Source: Lates calcarifer
Lineage: Eukaryota > Chordata > Actinopteri > Centropomidae
Direction: 5' to 3'
NCBI RefSeq assembly: GCF_001640805.2
Contig: NC_066835.1
Coordinates: 2,659,269-2,723,268, forward strand
Length of the DNA: 64,000 nucleotides
This document shows, one piece after another, positions 1 through 12,087 of this stretch. How positions within the stretch are numbered: the first letter of the stretch is position 1; each line of letters opens with the position of its first letter. Made by a program: the position numbers and the translations under genes. Below the pieces are notes generated by a model that saw nothing but the letters and a program-made list of their open reading frames with translations, searched no databases and was not told where the DNA came from.

Positions 1-1693
1 AAATTTCTTCCCATTGGGCTGATATTTGATATTTCAGCTTCAGTCTGTTTTTTAAATCTAACTTCTGGCACCTCTGATCATGTTTTGAAGTCTTCAAAAA
101 GTGTTTCTCATCTGCGATTGTGGTTTGGATAGTTTTTTCATAGTAGAGTGCCAGTTTGCACCAGTTAATAGCACCACCACAGGTGGGTATGTCGTTGGAT
201 CCGAAAGTTTGTGGGTTTGATTATAATCCCCAGACTGTGTTTACATTCTTTCATTCACTGGGTGATATAAACAGTGGGTTATGTCTATACTTACAGAACT
301 AGAGTCACATCCAAGTAAGGTTTCTTTTCCCTCGTCTCATTGCTGAATAAACGACTACTGCTGTGCAGTCGTTGTGTTTATTTCCTTTCATTCACTGCAA
401 CACAGAGCAGCGATTATAGCATAGAACATTTGAAGTGGAGATGGCTTTGCTGGATATGTGGTATTTAAAAAATGCAGATTTCTGAGCCTTTTTTCAGCTC
501 GCTTCATGTTGCCCTCCAACACTTACATTTGCAGTCAGCAGGGACGACTGCAGAAAAACCGTTTTCCTCTAAGTTAGTCAGAACAACTAATAGCAGCTGG
601 TTAACATTTGTGTATTGGTGATCTTTAATGCTGGGACCATGATCTGACTACAGATGTTGTATTGTTGTATTGTCAACAACAACAAACAAGCGTTGGGCAT
701 GACACTTGTATCCCTGACATTTTATTGTGTCATGGTGGAACATAATTGATTCAGAGTTGCCAAAATTATTGCTTGGTTTCTATTCCCTTTTTGGTAACAT
801 TTGTAATCCATCCTCATGTTGCCATGGTTATTGACATTCAGGCCCGTCCTATCCATTCATCTTTGCCTTTACTAAAGGAGAGGTTTTTTTAATTTGGATT
901 TTGATGTCATGGACAAAAATCATGTAGTAACTTGTAAAATTTTGTTTGTTTATTCATTTTTAAATAGGAATCTAATTGTTGCAAATCTCCCGTTTATTTT
1001 CCCATTCTCCACTGTGGCACTGCTCTCTTGGCCAGGGGGATTTCTGCCATGCTGCGGGGATGACAGAGCCAACAGTGACTCTGTGAACCTAAGTCCAAAA
1101 TGAAAGCCCAATCTGACACCCAGCACTGCAGCTTTGAACACACCAGATCTGAGGCAGCGCTGCAAAACTGATGGAAGCCCTGTGAAAGCAGGGAGAGGCA
1201 GAGACAGACCAAATACAGACAAATAGCCAGAGAGGATCGTGCGGATATTCTGGGTAACAACCTTGAGCCTGTCAACTTTGGCTCTCAGGCTCTTTTTCGG
1301 GATTTAAAAATAAAAAGAAAGCAGTTGAAAACTAACATGACATGTCTATCCCAGGCTGAGGTGTTACAGGTGAAGCCCAAAGAATTGCATCTTGTTATTT
1401 TTTATATCTCAGGTCACTCAGGTCTGTCTGGCAGTTGAAAATGCTGAAATGGCTGCTATGTGTGAATTGTATAGGTACAGCGGCTGCTGTTTAGAAAAAG
1501 TAGAGTCTTTCTTTTCACACAAGGTCATTCCATTTTATCAGAACTAAACTTTCAAACAGCTCTTTATCTTTTCCTGTCATCTCAGTAAGCTGTCCGTGTT
1601 TGCCAATAATATTTCAGCAGTAAAATGAGCTCTATTTGAATTGATACTTGAGAAAAAGTACATATAATCGTCTAACCTGTCTTTCTCCTCTAG
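1..1693 (+). other. ptpru: Intron (3' part) upstream of exon 3
   Basis: No coding exon is visible in this stretch. It ends in a pyrimidine-rich tract (cttttcctcta-like) and a TAG acceptor at 1691-1693. The first MAM exon and the signal-peptide exon should lie before the window. The small open frames at 894-1275 on both strands show no recognisable protein. Confidence 0.8.
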
Positions 1694-1965
1694 GGTCCTT
1701 CATGATGGTTAATTCGTCGCAGCATTTCGGAGGCCAGCGGGCTCAGCTACTCTTGCTCCCACTCAGCGAGAACGACACCCACTGCATCCAGTTCAGCTAC
1801 TTCCTCTACAGCCGTGATGGCCACAGCCCAGGGGACCTGCAGGTCTACATTCGGGTCAACGGAGGCCCCAAGGGAAGTGCTGTGTGGAATATCTCGGGCT
1901 CCCAGGGGCGCCAGTGGCACCAGGTGGAGCTTGCCGTCAGCACTTTCTGGCCCAGTGAATACCAG
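1694..1965 (+). CDS. ptpru: ptpru exon 3: MAM domain, main part
   Basis: This 272-bp exon enters in phase 1 (the preceding exon gives the first base of a Gly codon) and leaves in phase 0 at EYQ|GTAAGA. It encodes the central MAM domain, starting [10 protein letters not shown] and including the strand [20 protein letters not shown] and the motif [12 protein letters not shown]. The MAM domain mediates lateral and trans homophilic contacts in type IIB phosphatases. Three N-glycosylation sequons are visible (NSS, NDT, NIS), and there is one Cys (THC) that is likely to be disulfide bonded. The 272-bp length and phases are, as I recall, those of the same exon in PTPRM/K/T/U. Identity to human PTPRU is high, for example SENDTHC and [18 protein letters not shown]. 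Confidence 0.95.
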
Positions 1966-2389
1966 GTAAGAGTCTGTAGACAATTATATGAGGATAGTTT
2001 TTAATCAAGTTTTCAGGCTTTAAGATCAGCCAGTATTGGCAGTAATCTGGGACTTCTGCCATCACACTGAATTCTTCCAGATACAGTGCTCTATAGTGCT
2101 AATGTAGCATTTTTTCAGAGATGAAACCTGGCAGGTAATTACAGATTTGTAAATTGGATACAAACAGTGTAGAAGCTCACATGTATCCACCACTTTTGTC
2201 CAGAGCCCAAAAATGGTTAAAAAAAAAAAAAAAAAGAAACAAAGGAAAAAGTAAACTGACAAATGATCTCATTATTTAAGATTTTATTTTAGGTACAAAC
2301 AACATTTGTACCTCAAGCCCGTTTGATTTAGCAATGTTCCTTTATGTAATGAGTATACATTTGACATAGACATTGGAGTGCAGACACTT

Positions 2390-2600
2390 TCAGTTAAAGG
2401 GGCACACCACAGACTTCACCCATGAAAATCAACTTTATTCTTCACGGGGACTACTACTATAATTGCCTTGAAGAGACAGGATCGAAGGAAAGAGTTGCAT
2501 TATGTGAAATGTACTATTCGCTGTGTTTGGAGCTTAACCCATACTAGAGACTACAAGTCAGGATATCTTGGCCTGTGCTGCTTTTATTTTAGTCATTAGT
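2390..2600. repeat. Dispersed repeat copy (pairs with about 20580-20700)
   Basis: A shared block is visible by eye. Here it reads 'acccatactagagactacaa' followed by gtcaggatatct; near 20642 it reads 'acccatataagagactacac' followed by atcaggatatct. Both are followed by a similar 'ctgctgc/ctgctg' and T-rich tail. This is most likely an unclassified non-autonomous element. Borders are approximate. Confidence 0.5.
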
Positions 2601-3119
2601 TCACCTATTTTATGGAATATATAATATTTAACTGACACACTGATTGACAGAAAATTAATTGAATCTTTTCCTTGTCAGTTTTACCTTTATCAATATAAAA
2701 TGAACATATTGATCAGTAATCAAAAGATAACTGATACATGAATAAATAATGAATGTAGTTAGTCAATAGTTGCAACTCTTATCGGTGAGTTGCTAGCTAT
2801 GATATGATGGATAGTGATGCTAACTGATAAAAATAATTACATACAGTACATAATGAAGCTGATGCAGATTAGAGCTGGATAAAAAAAACAACCAAAAAAA
2901 ATCAATTTTCTGATTAATCACAATTTGTTTTAATGATCAAATATACATTTTTAAAATCCCAACACTGATCTTTGAATTTATGGCTTTTCTCAGTAAACAT
3001 GTAAACCTGCACTAAGTGCTATGTACATGCGATTGTCTGATTTTCCTGATTGTCAAAGACTGAAGAATCAGCCAGTCTTAAGCTTTGTCCCAAGCTGTAG
3101 TCTTGCAATTTATGCAATT

Positions 3120-3640
3120 GTGATATAATAATGATAATAATAATACGTCAAATTTCTATAGCGCTTTTCAAGACACTCAAAGATGCTTAACAATATAAAA
3201 AAAGAAAACAGAAACAGTAAAAAGAAATAAGTAGATTAAATAAAGTGACTGTTATAACTATGCAAATGCCAGGTTGAACAGGTGGGTCTTGATTAGTGAT
3301 TTGAAGGTCTATAATGAGTCTGAGTTCCTGATGTGTTGTGGAAGGGAATTCCAGAGGGTACGGGCAGCGGCAGTGAAGGCTCGGTCCCCCAAGGTTCAGT
3401 GCTTGGTTCTGGTGATGGGGGTCAGGAGGTTGGAATCAGCAGATCAGAGACAGCGGGAGGGGGAAAGAGATAAGAGGGGGCAAGGTTATTGAGGGCTTTG
3501 TAGGTGATGAGGGGGAGTTGCACCGGGAGCCAGTGGAGCTGTTGGAGGATGGGGGTAATGTGGTCTCTGGAGCGAGTGCAGGTGAGTAACCAGGTAGCTG
3601 AAGTTTGCAGTTTTTGGAGGTCAGTAGTATTGAACAAATA
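3120..3640 (-). repeat. Interspersed repeat with possible LINE reverse-transcriptase remnant
   Basis: The plus strand begins with a 'tttctatagcgcttttcaag' type start that I recognise as recurrent in fish genomes. It continues through purine-rich sequence to about 3640. Read on the minus strand (about 3422-3637), the translation contains SRDHITPILQQLHWLPVQ and ITYKALNNLAPSYL. These resemble the C-terminal end of L2/Rex-like non-LTR reverse transcriptase ORFs (DHITPVL..LHWLPV....YKALN.LAP.YL). It is a short fragment with no catalytic motifs. The exact family is not certain. Confidence 0.55.
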
Positions 3641-6029
3641 TATTTTTGTAATATCATCATGCTAAATTCAGCCATATTGCTCAGCCCCAATAAATATTAT
3701 CTTTCCCTTCACTGAAAACTTGAGGTGCCATAGCTGCTCTGTGGTCAAATACTGAACCATGGCCACTGTCAGCCTCAGTAGTGCTATTATCATCCTTCCT
3801 ATCATTCAATCCACATGCTATAGTTAGCAAATTGCAGCTGTGTCATATATCACAGTGGCTCAATAGATGTATAATTACACTGGGCATGTGTTTGCCTTGT
3901 ATCTTTATTTATTAGTCAATTTACCTGTGTGCTGCAGTGTAATCAATAGCTCCATTTGATGCCTGTATTGTCGGTGCTGCATTATTAGCACTGTTGTGTA
4001 GCTTGTAAGATTCTGATGACTGGATGCAGCCCTGCCTCACCTCATTACGGCCGATAATTTATCCCCTAATGCTCTCTTTCTTCCCGCCAAGCGTGCCGCC
4101 TCCCACAATCCCCCCCGCCACACCCCAAAACAGTCGTTAATGAGAAGGCAATGGCTGGTGTAAGGGATTGTGGGAGCGTGGGTCCACCGAACAGTCGATT
4201 GACCTCAATTCCATGCGACCCTCAGTGCGGGGGAGCGGGCCGGGTGTTTGCTTCCATAACCTTGGCGCACTCTGGGCCCAATCTCAATAAATCAAGAGCC
4301 AGTTAATGAGATTAGAGGGCTGCACAGATCAATGAGGACAGCCTGCGCTTTACCATCCTCAGCTCTCCTGTCCTGAGCGACTCTCACAAACAGCCAAACT
4401 GATTTAAAGTAATGATTTTCTTCCCTCCTGTGTGGACATTTGAAGTTTGTCTGCCACGCACCACGGCAGAGGAGGAGGCTGAGGCAGGGGGAGAGTGCTG
4501 TCAGAGGGGGGAGCTGAGGTGTACAATCAGACAAGTCGGTCTGGGCGGGGAGTTTGCTTAGCGCTGCAGTGTTTACCATTTGGAAAGGCGTGCATAAGCA
4601 ATGTAATCTACTACTTTGGTAATGTATGTCCAGGCTGCCTGATTGATGAGAAGGTGCTGTTCTCTAAAGTCTTCCTGCTGGGCATGTAGACACAGGACAG
4701 ATTGCATTATTTGTCCTATAAACTTGAATGATCAGCAGCAGGTAATGAAGCAGGTAAAGCTGTGCAGATGAGTGAAGAGGCTTAAACACAGGCCTGAAGG
4801 AACAAGTGTGTCTGTCTGCTGGATGAAGAGAGACACGGAGTGAGTCTAGAGTGAGGCTCGGTGCCTCTTTTAAAGTGTTCCCCTCACTTCTTTTTTTTGC
4901 CATGGGAACGCTCCCCCTCTCCTCACCAGCTCCCACTGTTATGACTCAAAGCTCAGCACAGGCCCCACAGGGCTCCACTCATCCATCCAGTCCCATCGAT
5001 AAAGATCATTGTCCAGCACTGCCAGCCAACAGATCAGCCCCTGCAGGCCACTAAGGAGCAATCCACACAGGGAGAGGACTACCACTTCAGAGAGCTTGGG
5101 GGTTTGGCAGAGAAAGTGTGTGTATGTGTGGGTGGCTGCTGGAGGTAGTGGTGGTTAGAGATTAAATAAAAAAAAAATAAATAAATAAAATCTAGTAATC
5201 AGTGAGCATCAACACCCCCTCAGGAAAGACCAAATGCTACAGAGATGTGTTGGACTGTGATCAGAGGTGTGGGGTATTCTGCATTCAGACTTTCACTGAT
5301 ATGAGATTTTAACATTCAATGCTAGTATTTTTGGATTCCAGATGTCCATTGTTGATAACATATTTTGTGCTAATAACTTAGAACATTTTCTGGTTCATCC
5401 AGCATTTTAGTGATGGAAGGGTGGAAGGGAGTCTTAGACAAGATGAAAGTAAAACATATGCATCATATCAGCCAGAACTTTTGGGAACTGTGTGGGTTAG
5501 CAACTGTGAAAGACAGATATTATTATATATATAGATATTGGCCCACTGGTCAACTTATCCATTAAAGTGGCTCTCCAATGATTTAGTGCTACACTTGCAT
5601 AAGGCTCATGGGACTCACAAGAGGCAGATTTTAAAAAAAAGAATGGATAAAACTGATGCAGCAGAGGCTGAGATATCCAAAGTCAAAGCCCCTAAATGCT
5701 GGATCCACAACACAACCAATATCACCTTCTGCTTAGACCCCCTGCCTCTTTCATATGAGCATGTCCTTCAAACTCTGTATTGCCAGTTTGTAACAAAAGT
5801 TTTTGATTTGTACTTTCCAAGATAACCCTGATAACATCATAGGGGGTTATTTTCTCTGGCTTGACAAAGGTCCTCTCGAGCCACAGAAGAAATATAGAAT
5901 TGTTTTCTCAGCTGACTGATAGTCTCCACGATGAGTGAACTGACCTTTACATTGACAATTCACCTTAAGTGCTGCAGCCGTAAGGTAGTGCTTAACTTTA
6001 TCACTAGCTGACTATTAGCTAACACTTTA

Positions 6030-6160
6030 GCACTTTGTCATACACATTCCTCCTGCCTGTCAAAACTTGGTACCTACATTACCCAGCTAGTAGTGCCTAA
6101 TGTAGCCTTGAGCTGCTAACCTCAAACATACATAAGGAGGTGTCTACAGAAGTTACAAAA
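6030..6160. repeat. Dispersed repeat copy (pairs with about 51755-51920)
   Basis: The stretch cattcctcctgcctgtcaaa (6046 onward) and the later ctaatgtagccttgagc are repeated in diverged form at 51765-51890 (catcctccttccttgtcaaa and ctaatgtagcctcgaac). Both are flanked by 'ctagc/tagcta' rich sequence. This suggests an old mobile element present in at least two introns. Borders are approximate. Confidence 0.5.
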
Positions 6161-9100
6161 TGCTTTATACAACTTTTTTTCATATATGCAGTTGAATTGG
6201 AATTTACCCTTTTGAACATTTTTTTTAAAAGAGCATAGCAACAAATTTAGTGACTTTGGAAAGGCATTAGCTACTTTCCCTTACAGAGTGTCCAGAACTA
6301 CAGGAATTTACATTCCTCCCTGTTCACTTGTCTGGATTGACAGCTGCATTGAGTTAGTGGAAGAGAACAGACGTCTTCAATCAACCATGAAACATGAATG
6401 AGCTGCACACGTGCATGTCAGTCAAGCAACAGGACATATGCAGCATATATTTTCTGTTTTTTAAACTGTGTTTGATTTCATACTGTTAAATAGGTTTTAT
6501 CAGCTGGACATCTTGTCAGACAAATCTTGCCAAAACAAACATTATATATGAATCATTGTGTAGCGATGTCACATATAAAATTTATGACATCATCTTAGCA
6601 AATTCAACATGGCTTATTTCTGCATGCAGGCTCACACTTTGAATTGAAAATAGCTGTTACACTGATACTTCACTTTGTCCCGCTGCACAGTAACACCTTT
6701 TAAACTTGCACTGTCTGACTGGATCAGAGTGTGTCATCTGACCTGAGTTCATGACCTTAAGCAGTGTCAGCCAAGCAGTGTCTTGGAGGACATTTCAGTT
6801 GGAGAAAGGAGACTGTCAGGGCTTTGAAGGACAGAAGAGAAAACGGATCAGACTGGTTCACTTTTTCCCTGTCAGCTTGGTTTTGGAAAGTACAGTCAGT
6901 GTTAAAGAGGTGCTGTTTTGGAAATGCTGGCTTCTCACCTATTACTGTTTCTTACTGCTGCTCCAGGTCCTTCTTTTCTCCCTCAACACTTTGTCCTCCT
7001 TATCCTGCTATCTTAATTCACAGGGCATCTCACTATTACTATTATCTTTCCTATCGCTCTCTCTTTTGTTCCCTCATTTCATTGCTTTTTCTACTATTAT
7101 ACTATTATATTATATTATATTCTACTATTATTATTATTATCTTGTTAAATTATTCACTTATTTACTTTGCTTGGAATATTGCTGACTAAAGTTAGAATCC
7201 TTAAGACCTTAATGTACTCAAACTCTCGCATGTGGACGCGGGACAGTGAAGGATAGACCTAAAAGATATTTTTTCAGCATTTTTTTGTCAGCTGAATAGA
7301 ACTATTTCTCTGACAGAATGTTATTGGTGGTGAGGCTCAGGGAGGACTCATCCCATGACTTCTGTATTTCAAAATCCTGGTGTCCCGCTGCCAATATAAA
7401 AAGAGGGTTTTTAACTTTCTTTCTGATATTAAATTTTTATGTATCAGTTTCATGATATTTTCTGTAATGTACATGATTACGTACTATATAATTTCGCAGA
7501 TTAAATAGTTGGGAAAAGTAGCACACACAAACACACACAGTCACAAAAAGAAAACCTCCAGCAGCCACACTGCTGTGGAAACACTGTACACCTCACTGTA
7601 TTTCCTCAGCCTGCAGAGAGAAGACAGCAGGCCCAATTGCATGCCATACATTTCAATGTTTTACTGCCACAATCCCAATATGGATCAATAGTGTTGGTCT
7701 CATTCTAGCTGAAGAAATCAATTAACAGAACATTGTTGCAATTTTCGTTCAACTCAAACGACTGCATGTACATCGTTAAATTAATTAAAGTCCTCATGAA
7801 GATTGATGGTGTCCACGCATCAATTTAGAGCTTTATCATTAGTGCACATACATAAATAATTTCTGCGGCACTGTAATGAAAAACAAAAAGCTAAAAATAT
7901 TAATTACCGTGGATGTCTTGTTTTTAATGCAATCCCTTTTACTGCCAGCACTCTTGATTTTATGTATTCACTGTGTGGCCTCCTGGGATGCAGTATGGAT
8001 TTTGTTACTCTACACTATCAATTCTCCAGCATTGAATTTTATGAGCCAAACAAGATGCTGCAGGAGGTGCATATTAAAATGCTCGCATACGTTCCACATC
8101 AAATGGGACTGTCCAGCTGTTTCCGTCTTCTTAACTGTCTGCAGTTGCTGTTGTTGTGCCAGAGCTTCCTGATCCTGATTTCTTTCTTGTGTCATTTCCT
8201 TTGGTCGCTGACAGTGACACAGCACTCCATCCTGGGAGATGGCACCCTGCTGCTCGCAGTAAACCAAACCATACTTCACAGATTGTGCCTTAGCAATGTT
8301 ACAAGCCTCTTTTTTGTCAGCTGTTTTTTTTTTTTTTTTTTTTGGTTGGTTTTTTTTTTTCATAATAAAAGCCTGAGAGAGACTGAGACAGGCTGGAGAA
8401 TGACATCACCTTGAACTGGATACTCTCAATTGGACAAATCCATCTCTTATATTGTTTGCAGAAATAGATTTTCCTCCGTGCCTACTTGTGTGAGTATTGG
8501 AAAAGGGTGAAACTTTGCTATCAAATATTAAAGATGCTATCAGCCTCCGTCATGACAAACAGTATCGCTGTGGCTTAAGCTTCCACCATCCACTTTCTAT
8601 GTCCTCCACCAATGCAAGGAGCTCCACTGTCTTTTCCCCCACTATTTTCCCCTCGATACATCTTTGTCCTTTTTATGATGGCCCTGGGAACTTCATGCAC
8701 TGCAACATAAGAAAACACATGCAAATAAACAAAATATGAAAATGAAGAGAGCCAATGCACATTGACAGACAAAAAATACTGCAGAGAACACAGGCGAATA
8801 AAGAAACACTCGCCCAACACTTCTGCAGCAACACTCCCCACACACACAGACAACAAAAACACACACTGAGCCTGTAGATAAGGAAAATAAACGCAAAATC
8901 CATTGATAATATATTTTCCACAGTTACATTTTGCTTCTATTTTTGTCTCATGATGAACAAACCATTATGATAGACAAGTAAAAACATAAGGCCATTTCTG
9001 CTGCCTAAGCACAGAGGAAACTCGACAGTGAATATACTTTTTATTAAGTTGAAAAAAATTTAATATTCAGAAAGTAATTTCATGTTATCCTAAACCACAA

Positions 9101-9734
9101 TTATAGATTAAGATTATAAAAGCATTTGCACTGTCACAAATTCTGCTGGCAATGAAATGAATAAAATACTGCTGTAACCACCATTCACTGTCTCTGTCTC
9201 TGTTAGAAGTCATGTTTTAAACCCAGAGTGACCCACTTTCTACTGTCTTTGACATAATTATCATGGAAATTAACTTGAAAAGTAATTTTACTGATATATT
9301 AAAAATGGTGCTCTGTTACTCTTTCTTCCCAATTCATTCTGAACTAAACGAACTGAAACAACATGTTGTCTGGTCCCTGTCAGAATCCTGTAGGAATGAG
9401 GACTCTTGGTAGATTTTTGACCTCATCTCATTCACTTGGCAACTTGGCTGTGGAGCCTAGGTTTCTATGGTAACAATATCTGTCAATGGTTTTGGAAAAT
9501 AAACTAATAATTTAAGTTTATTTTAGTTTTAACATTCAGACTGCATGATTCAGATATTATTGCAGCGTATATGGTGTGTAAAATTTTAAGGCTAACAGAC
9601 TGCATCACATCCCCTGGAAACTTGCTTTTGTAACTTAGTTTTAAAAAAAATAAATCTTTGCAACTTGCAATGTCTTTGAGGTGTGTTTTTCTATTAAGTT
9701 GCCTTGTATGTGTTTGGTTGCGTTGCCTGTGTTG

Positions 9735-9850
9735 GTTAGGGGTGTGATTCTGAAGCCAAGACTGAAACCGTGATACACGGGTCCATAATTTTGTATTGCG
9801 ATACAGGAAGATGGAGCCATGATGCCCCCCCAATATTTTATTCCACAATT
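9735..9850. repeat. Probable interspersed repeat fragment
   Basis: The text 'ggggtgtgattctgaagcca' followed by aagactgaaaccgtgatacacgg and 'gtattgcgatac' resembles a recurrent fish element with 'gatac' motifs. The family assignment is from memory of similar intron sequence and is uncertain. Confidence 0.35.
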
Positions 9851-10644
9851 AACACTAAATCATAAATTATTATTCTATTTAAAGTTAGGGCCTACTCTAC
9901 ATTTTATAAATATTGCACAGTAGACCAATTTTATTGTCTTCCATGGCATGTGACTATTTTGATCCAACATTTTTATACCCCCTAGTACTGGCAGCACATT
10001 TTCTTATGCTGCTGTTGTAAATTGGTTGCTAAATTTACTCATGTTTTTTTATCAGCTGTAGTGTGTCAAGCTCTCAGGGCTACCATAGCTTCTCCCGTCA
10101 GACTATCCTTATCCTGCACTGAGCAAATTGTATCATTTGCAGATCCCTGGTTTGTATATACAAACTGCAAGGGGATCCCACTGTAGTCATTTGTTTAATA
10201 GCCTGTGTTTGCATGTGCACAGCTATTGGATGCCAAGTGTTATCCCTCAGCGTCTGGCACAGTCATACTCAAACACGCTTTTCTATAAGTGAGGGCAATG
10301 CGGAGGAGCTTAATGATGGCTCAAAGTGCGGAGCTGAGTGAATCGATGGTGGTGGGTGCGTTGACGCGTGATGAATTGAAGAGTTAATCGGTCAGACGTC
10401 TCTAATGGCCCGACATAGGAATGAAAAATAAAAATAAATTAGTGGAAAGAAAGCCTTAGTCTGTATCCATCTGCCAAGGCCTTTTGTGGTATTGATTGGC
10501 CCTAGGCACTTAAAGCCTGATGTATTGTCAACATTGCAATCCATTGCCCGTCTGAGTGCACAGTCACAGTCTGACTTCCACTTGGCTTTGGTATAGATAA
10601 CTAGGGGTAGTATGAGTGAGTGAATATCTCTGACTACCACAAAT

Positions 10645-10649
<5 letters not shown>

Positions 10650-10684
<35 letters not shown>
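10650..10684. repeat. (CA)n microsatellite
   Basis: This is an uninterrupted CA dinucleotide run of about 17 units. Confidence 0.97.
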
Positions 10685-10687
<3 letters not shown>

Positions 10688-12005
10688 TAACATAGTGTAC
10701 AGCTACAGCTTTCATCTTTCCGGCCGTTAATGCACTCAGCACTCAAGTTCAGAGTTTGTCGCGCTGCAGTAAAAAGTAAAGAGTTGCTTGTAGAGGGAAT
10801 GATTTGGGCTCTGCTGACTGTAATTACTACTTGGAAACCTAGAATGACTTTGTTGCACTCTGGGAGGCCTCGTGATTCACTGTAAGGCTCTGCATGCACC
10901 CGTCTCATTTAGATGAGTGAGTGAATATTTAAGCTGTGTTTAAGGACTCCTGCAGCTGCCGTATGGATTGATAAAGGGGACAGTTGAGTAGGAGAGAGGG
11001 ATTTATTCATGCACCACGCACTGTGGGGCTTGATAAGGTAAAATATCTCACATTTACAATAAGTCTAGTCAAATAACCCCAAAACCTTGAAAATTCCCCA
11101 AACGGTACACAGTGCAGAGTGAATGTTTTCAGACACTGCCATGTTTGTTCATTTTGAGCAATGGTTCTGTCAGCAGTTTTAATCATACATTTGGTTCCCA
11201 GCTGGATAAACATATTTTTAATAAAGGGTTTTATATGTTTAGAAAGGTTTTCTATATGTAGTCCAATAACACAAATTTGCCTCAAGGGGCTATTTAACCC
11301 TCTGTGCTTAGACGCTTCATTCAGATAAGATTAAGAACAAAACCTCTTAGAAGGAAAAAAGAACGGAGGAAATATTAGGATAAGTTAATGATCAGGATCA
11401 TAACAACTGGGCTCATAACAACTGAGATTTGCGTGTTGACAAATGTTTTATTGCAAGAAAAGTAGATTGAAAATGTGTATCTCCATGCCTACAATCCACA
11501 TTAGGAATATACAGTACAATATATTTAGCAGTCCAAGCTGTTTATGAACATTGACACCACTGAGATCACTGCACATAGCTGAAACCTCTATCCTGTGGTT
11601 GCCTTGCATTCAGAGCTCTTCAGGCCTGTTTTGGTAGCAGAAATTGGATTCATTACCTCCTTTATCATAGTTTGCCCATGTGATCTGTATGACCTTTAGA
11701 GTACAAAATAGTGGCTCTAGTGAGCACTTGTTTTTTTTTTTTTTAAATTCTGAAGGACTGAAAAGATTCTGCCCATAACTAATTTTACTGTAGAAACATA
11801 CCTCACAACAGAATTAAAACTTTTTAGTAACAATATTAAATTTTACCCTGGAGATTGATTCACAGGGGATTTAATGAAAAATCTGTGCATTTCTGTTCTC
11901 AACAGGCCTTTGGACCCGATCCCCTTAATTTCCTAAACTGTCGATTTTCTTGCCACTCAAGATGTAATGGTCTGTAGTCATTTAAATTATCCATTGTCTC
12001 CACAG

Positions 12006-12087
12006 GTCATCTTTGAAGCGACTGTTTCCGAGGAGCGACAGGGCTACATTGCCTTGGACGACATTGTGCTGCTCAATTACCCTTGTT
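12006..12087 (+). CDS. ptpru: ptpru exon 4: end of MAM domain
   Basis: This 82-bp exon enters in phase 0 after a CACAG acceptor and leaves in phase 1 at T|GTAAGT. It encodes [20 protein letters not shown] and then VLLNYPC. This is the last strand of the MAM fold with the conserved G-Y-x-(A/G)-L-D-D-I motif and the terminal domain Cys. Human PTPRU has [20 protein letters not shown] here. The 82-bp size is, from memory, a constant of the type IIB family. Confidence 0.95.

Larger units (their letters stand above)
1966..12005 (+). other. ptpru: Intron 3, about 10 kb
   Basis: This is the largest intron in the window. It begins GTAAGA and ends CACAG. It holds a repeat at 3120-3640 with a possible reverse-transcriptase remnant, a CA microsatellite at 10650-10684, and two dispersed-repeat copies (2390-2600 and 6030-6160) whose partners lie in other introns. 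It also contains the GC-richer, repeat-poor stretches at 4040-4360 and 10280-10560 that look like conserved non-coding DNA. There is an AT-rich ATT-like run near 7090-7142 and a poly-T at 8324-8343. The open frames inside (for example 6751-7189, 7876-8414) are low-complexity and unrecognised. Confidence 0.85.

Noticed and set aside
6751..7189. Two overlapping plus-strand frames of 141-144 codons
   Set aside because: The translation is hydrophobic low complexity caused by CT-rich and ATT-rich DNA. It does not resemble any protein.
8010..8414. Overlapping open frames on both strands (117-150 codons)
   Set aside because: They run through poly-T/poly-A and AT-rich intron and have low-complexity K/Q or F/L composition. 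They have no recognised domain and no splice context.
10650..10684. CA runs as CRISPR-like or regulatory repeats
   Set aside because: They are plain dinucleotide microsatellites with no unit-spacer structure.
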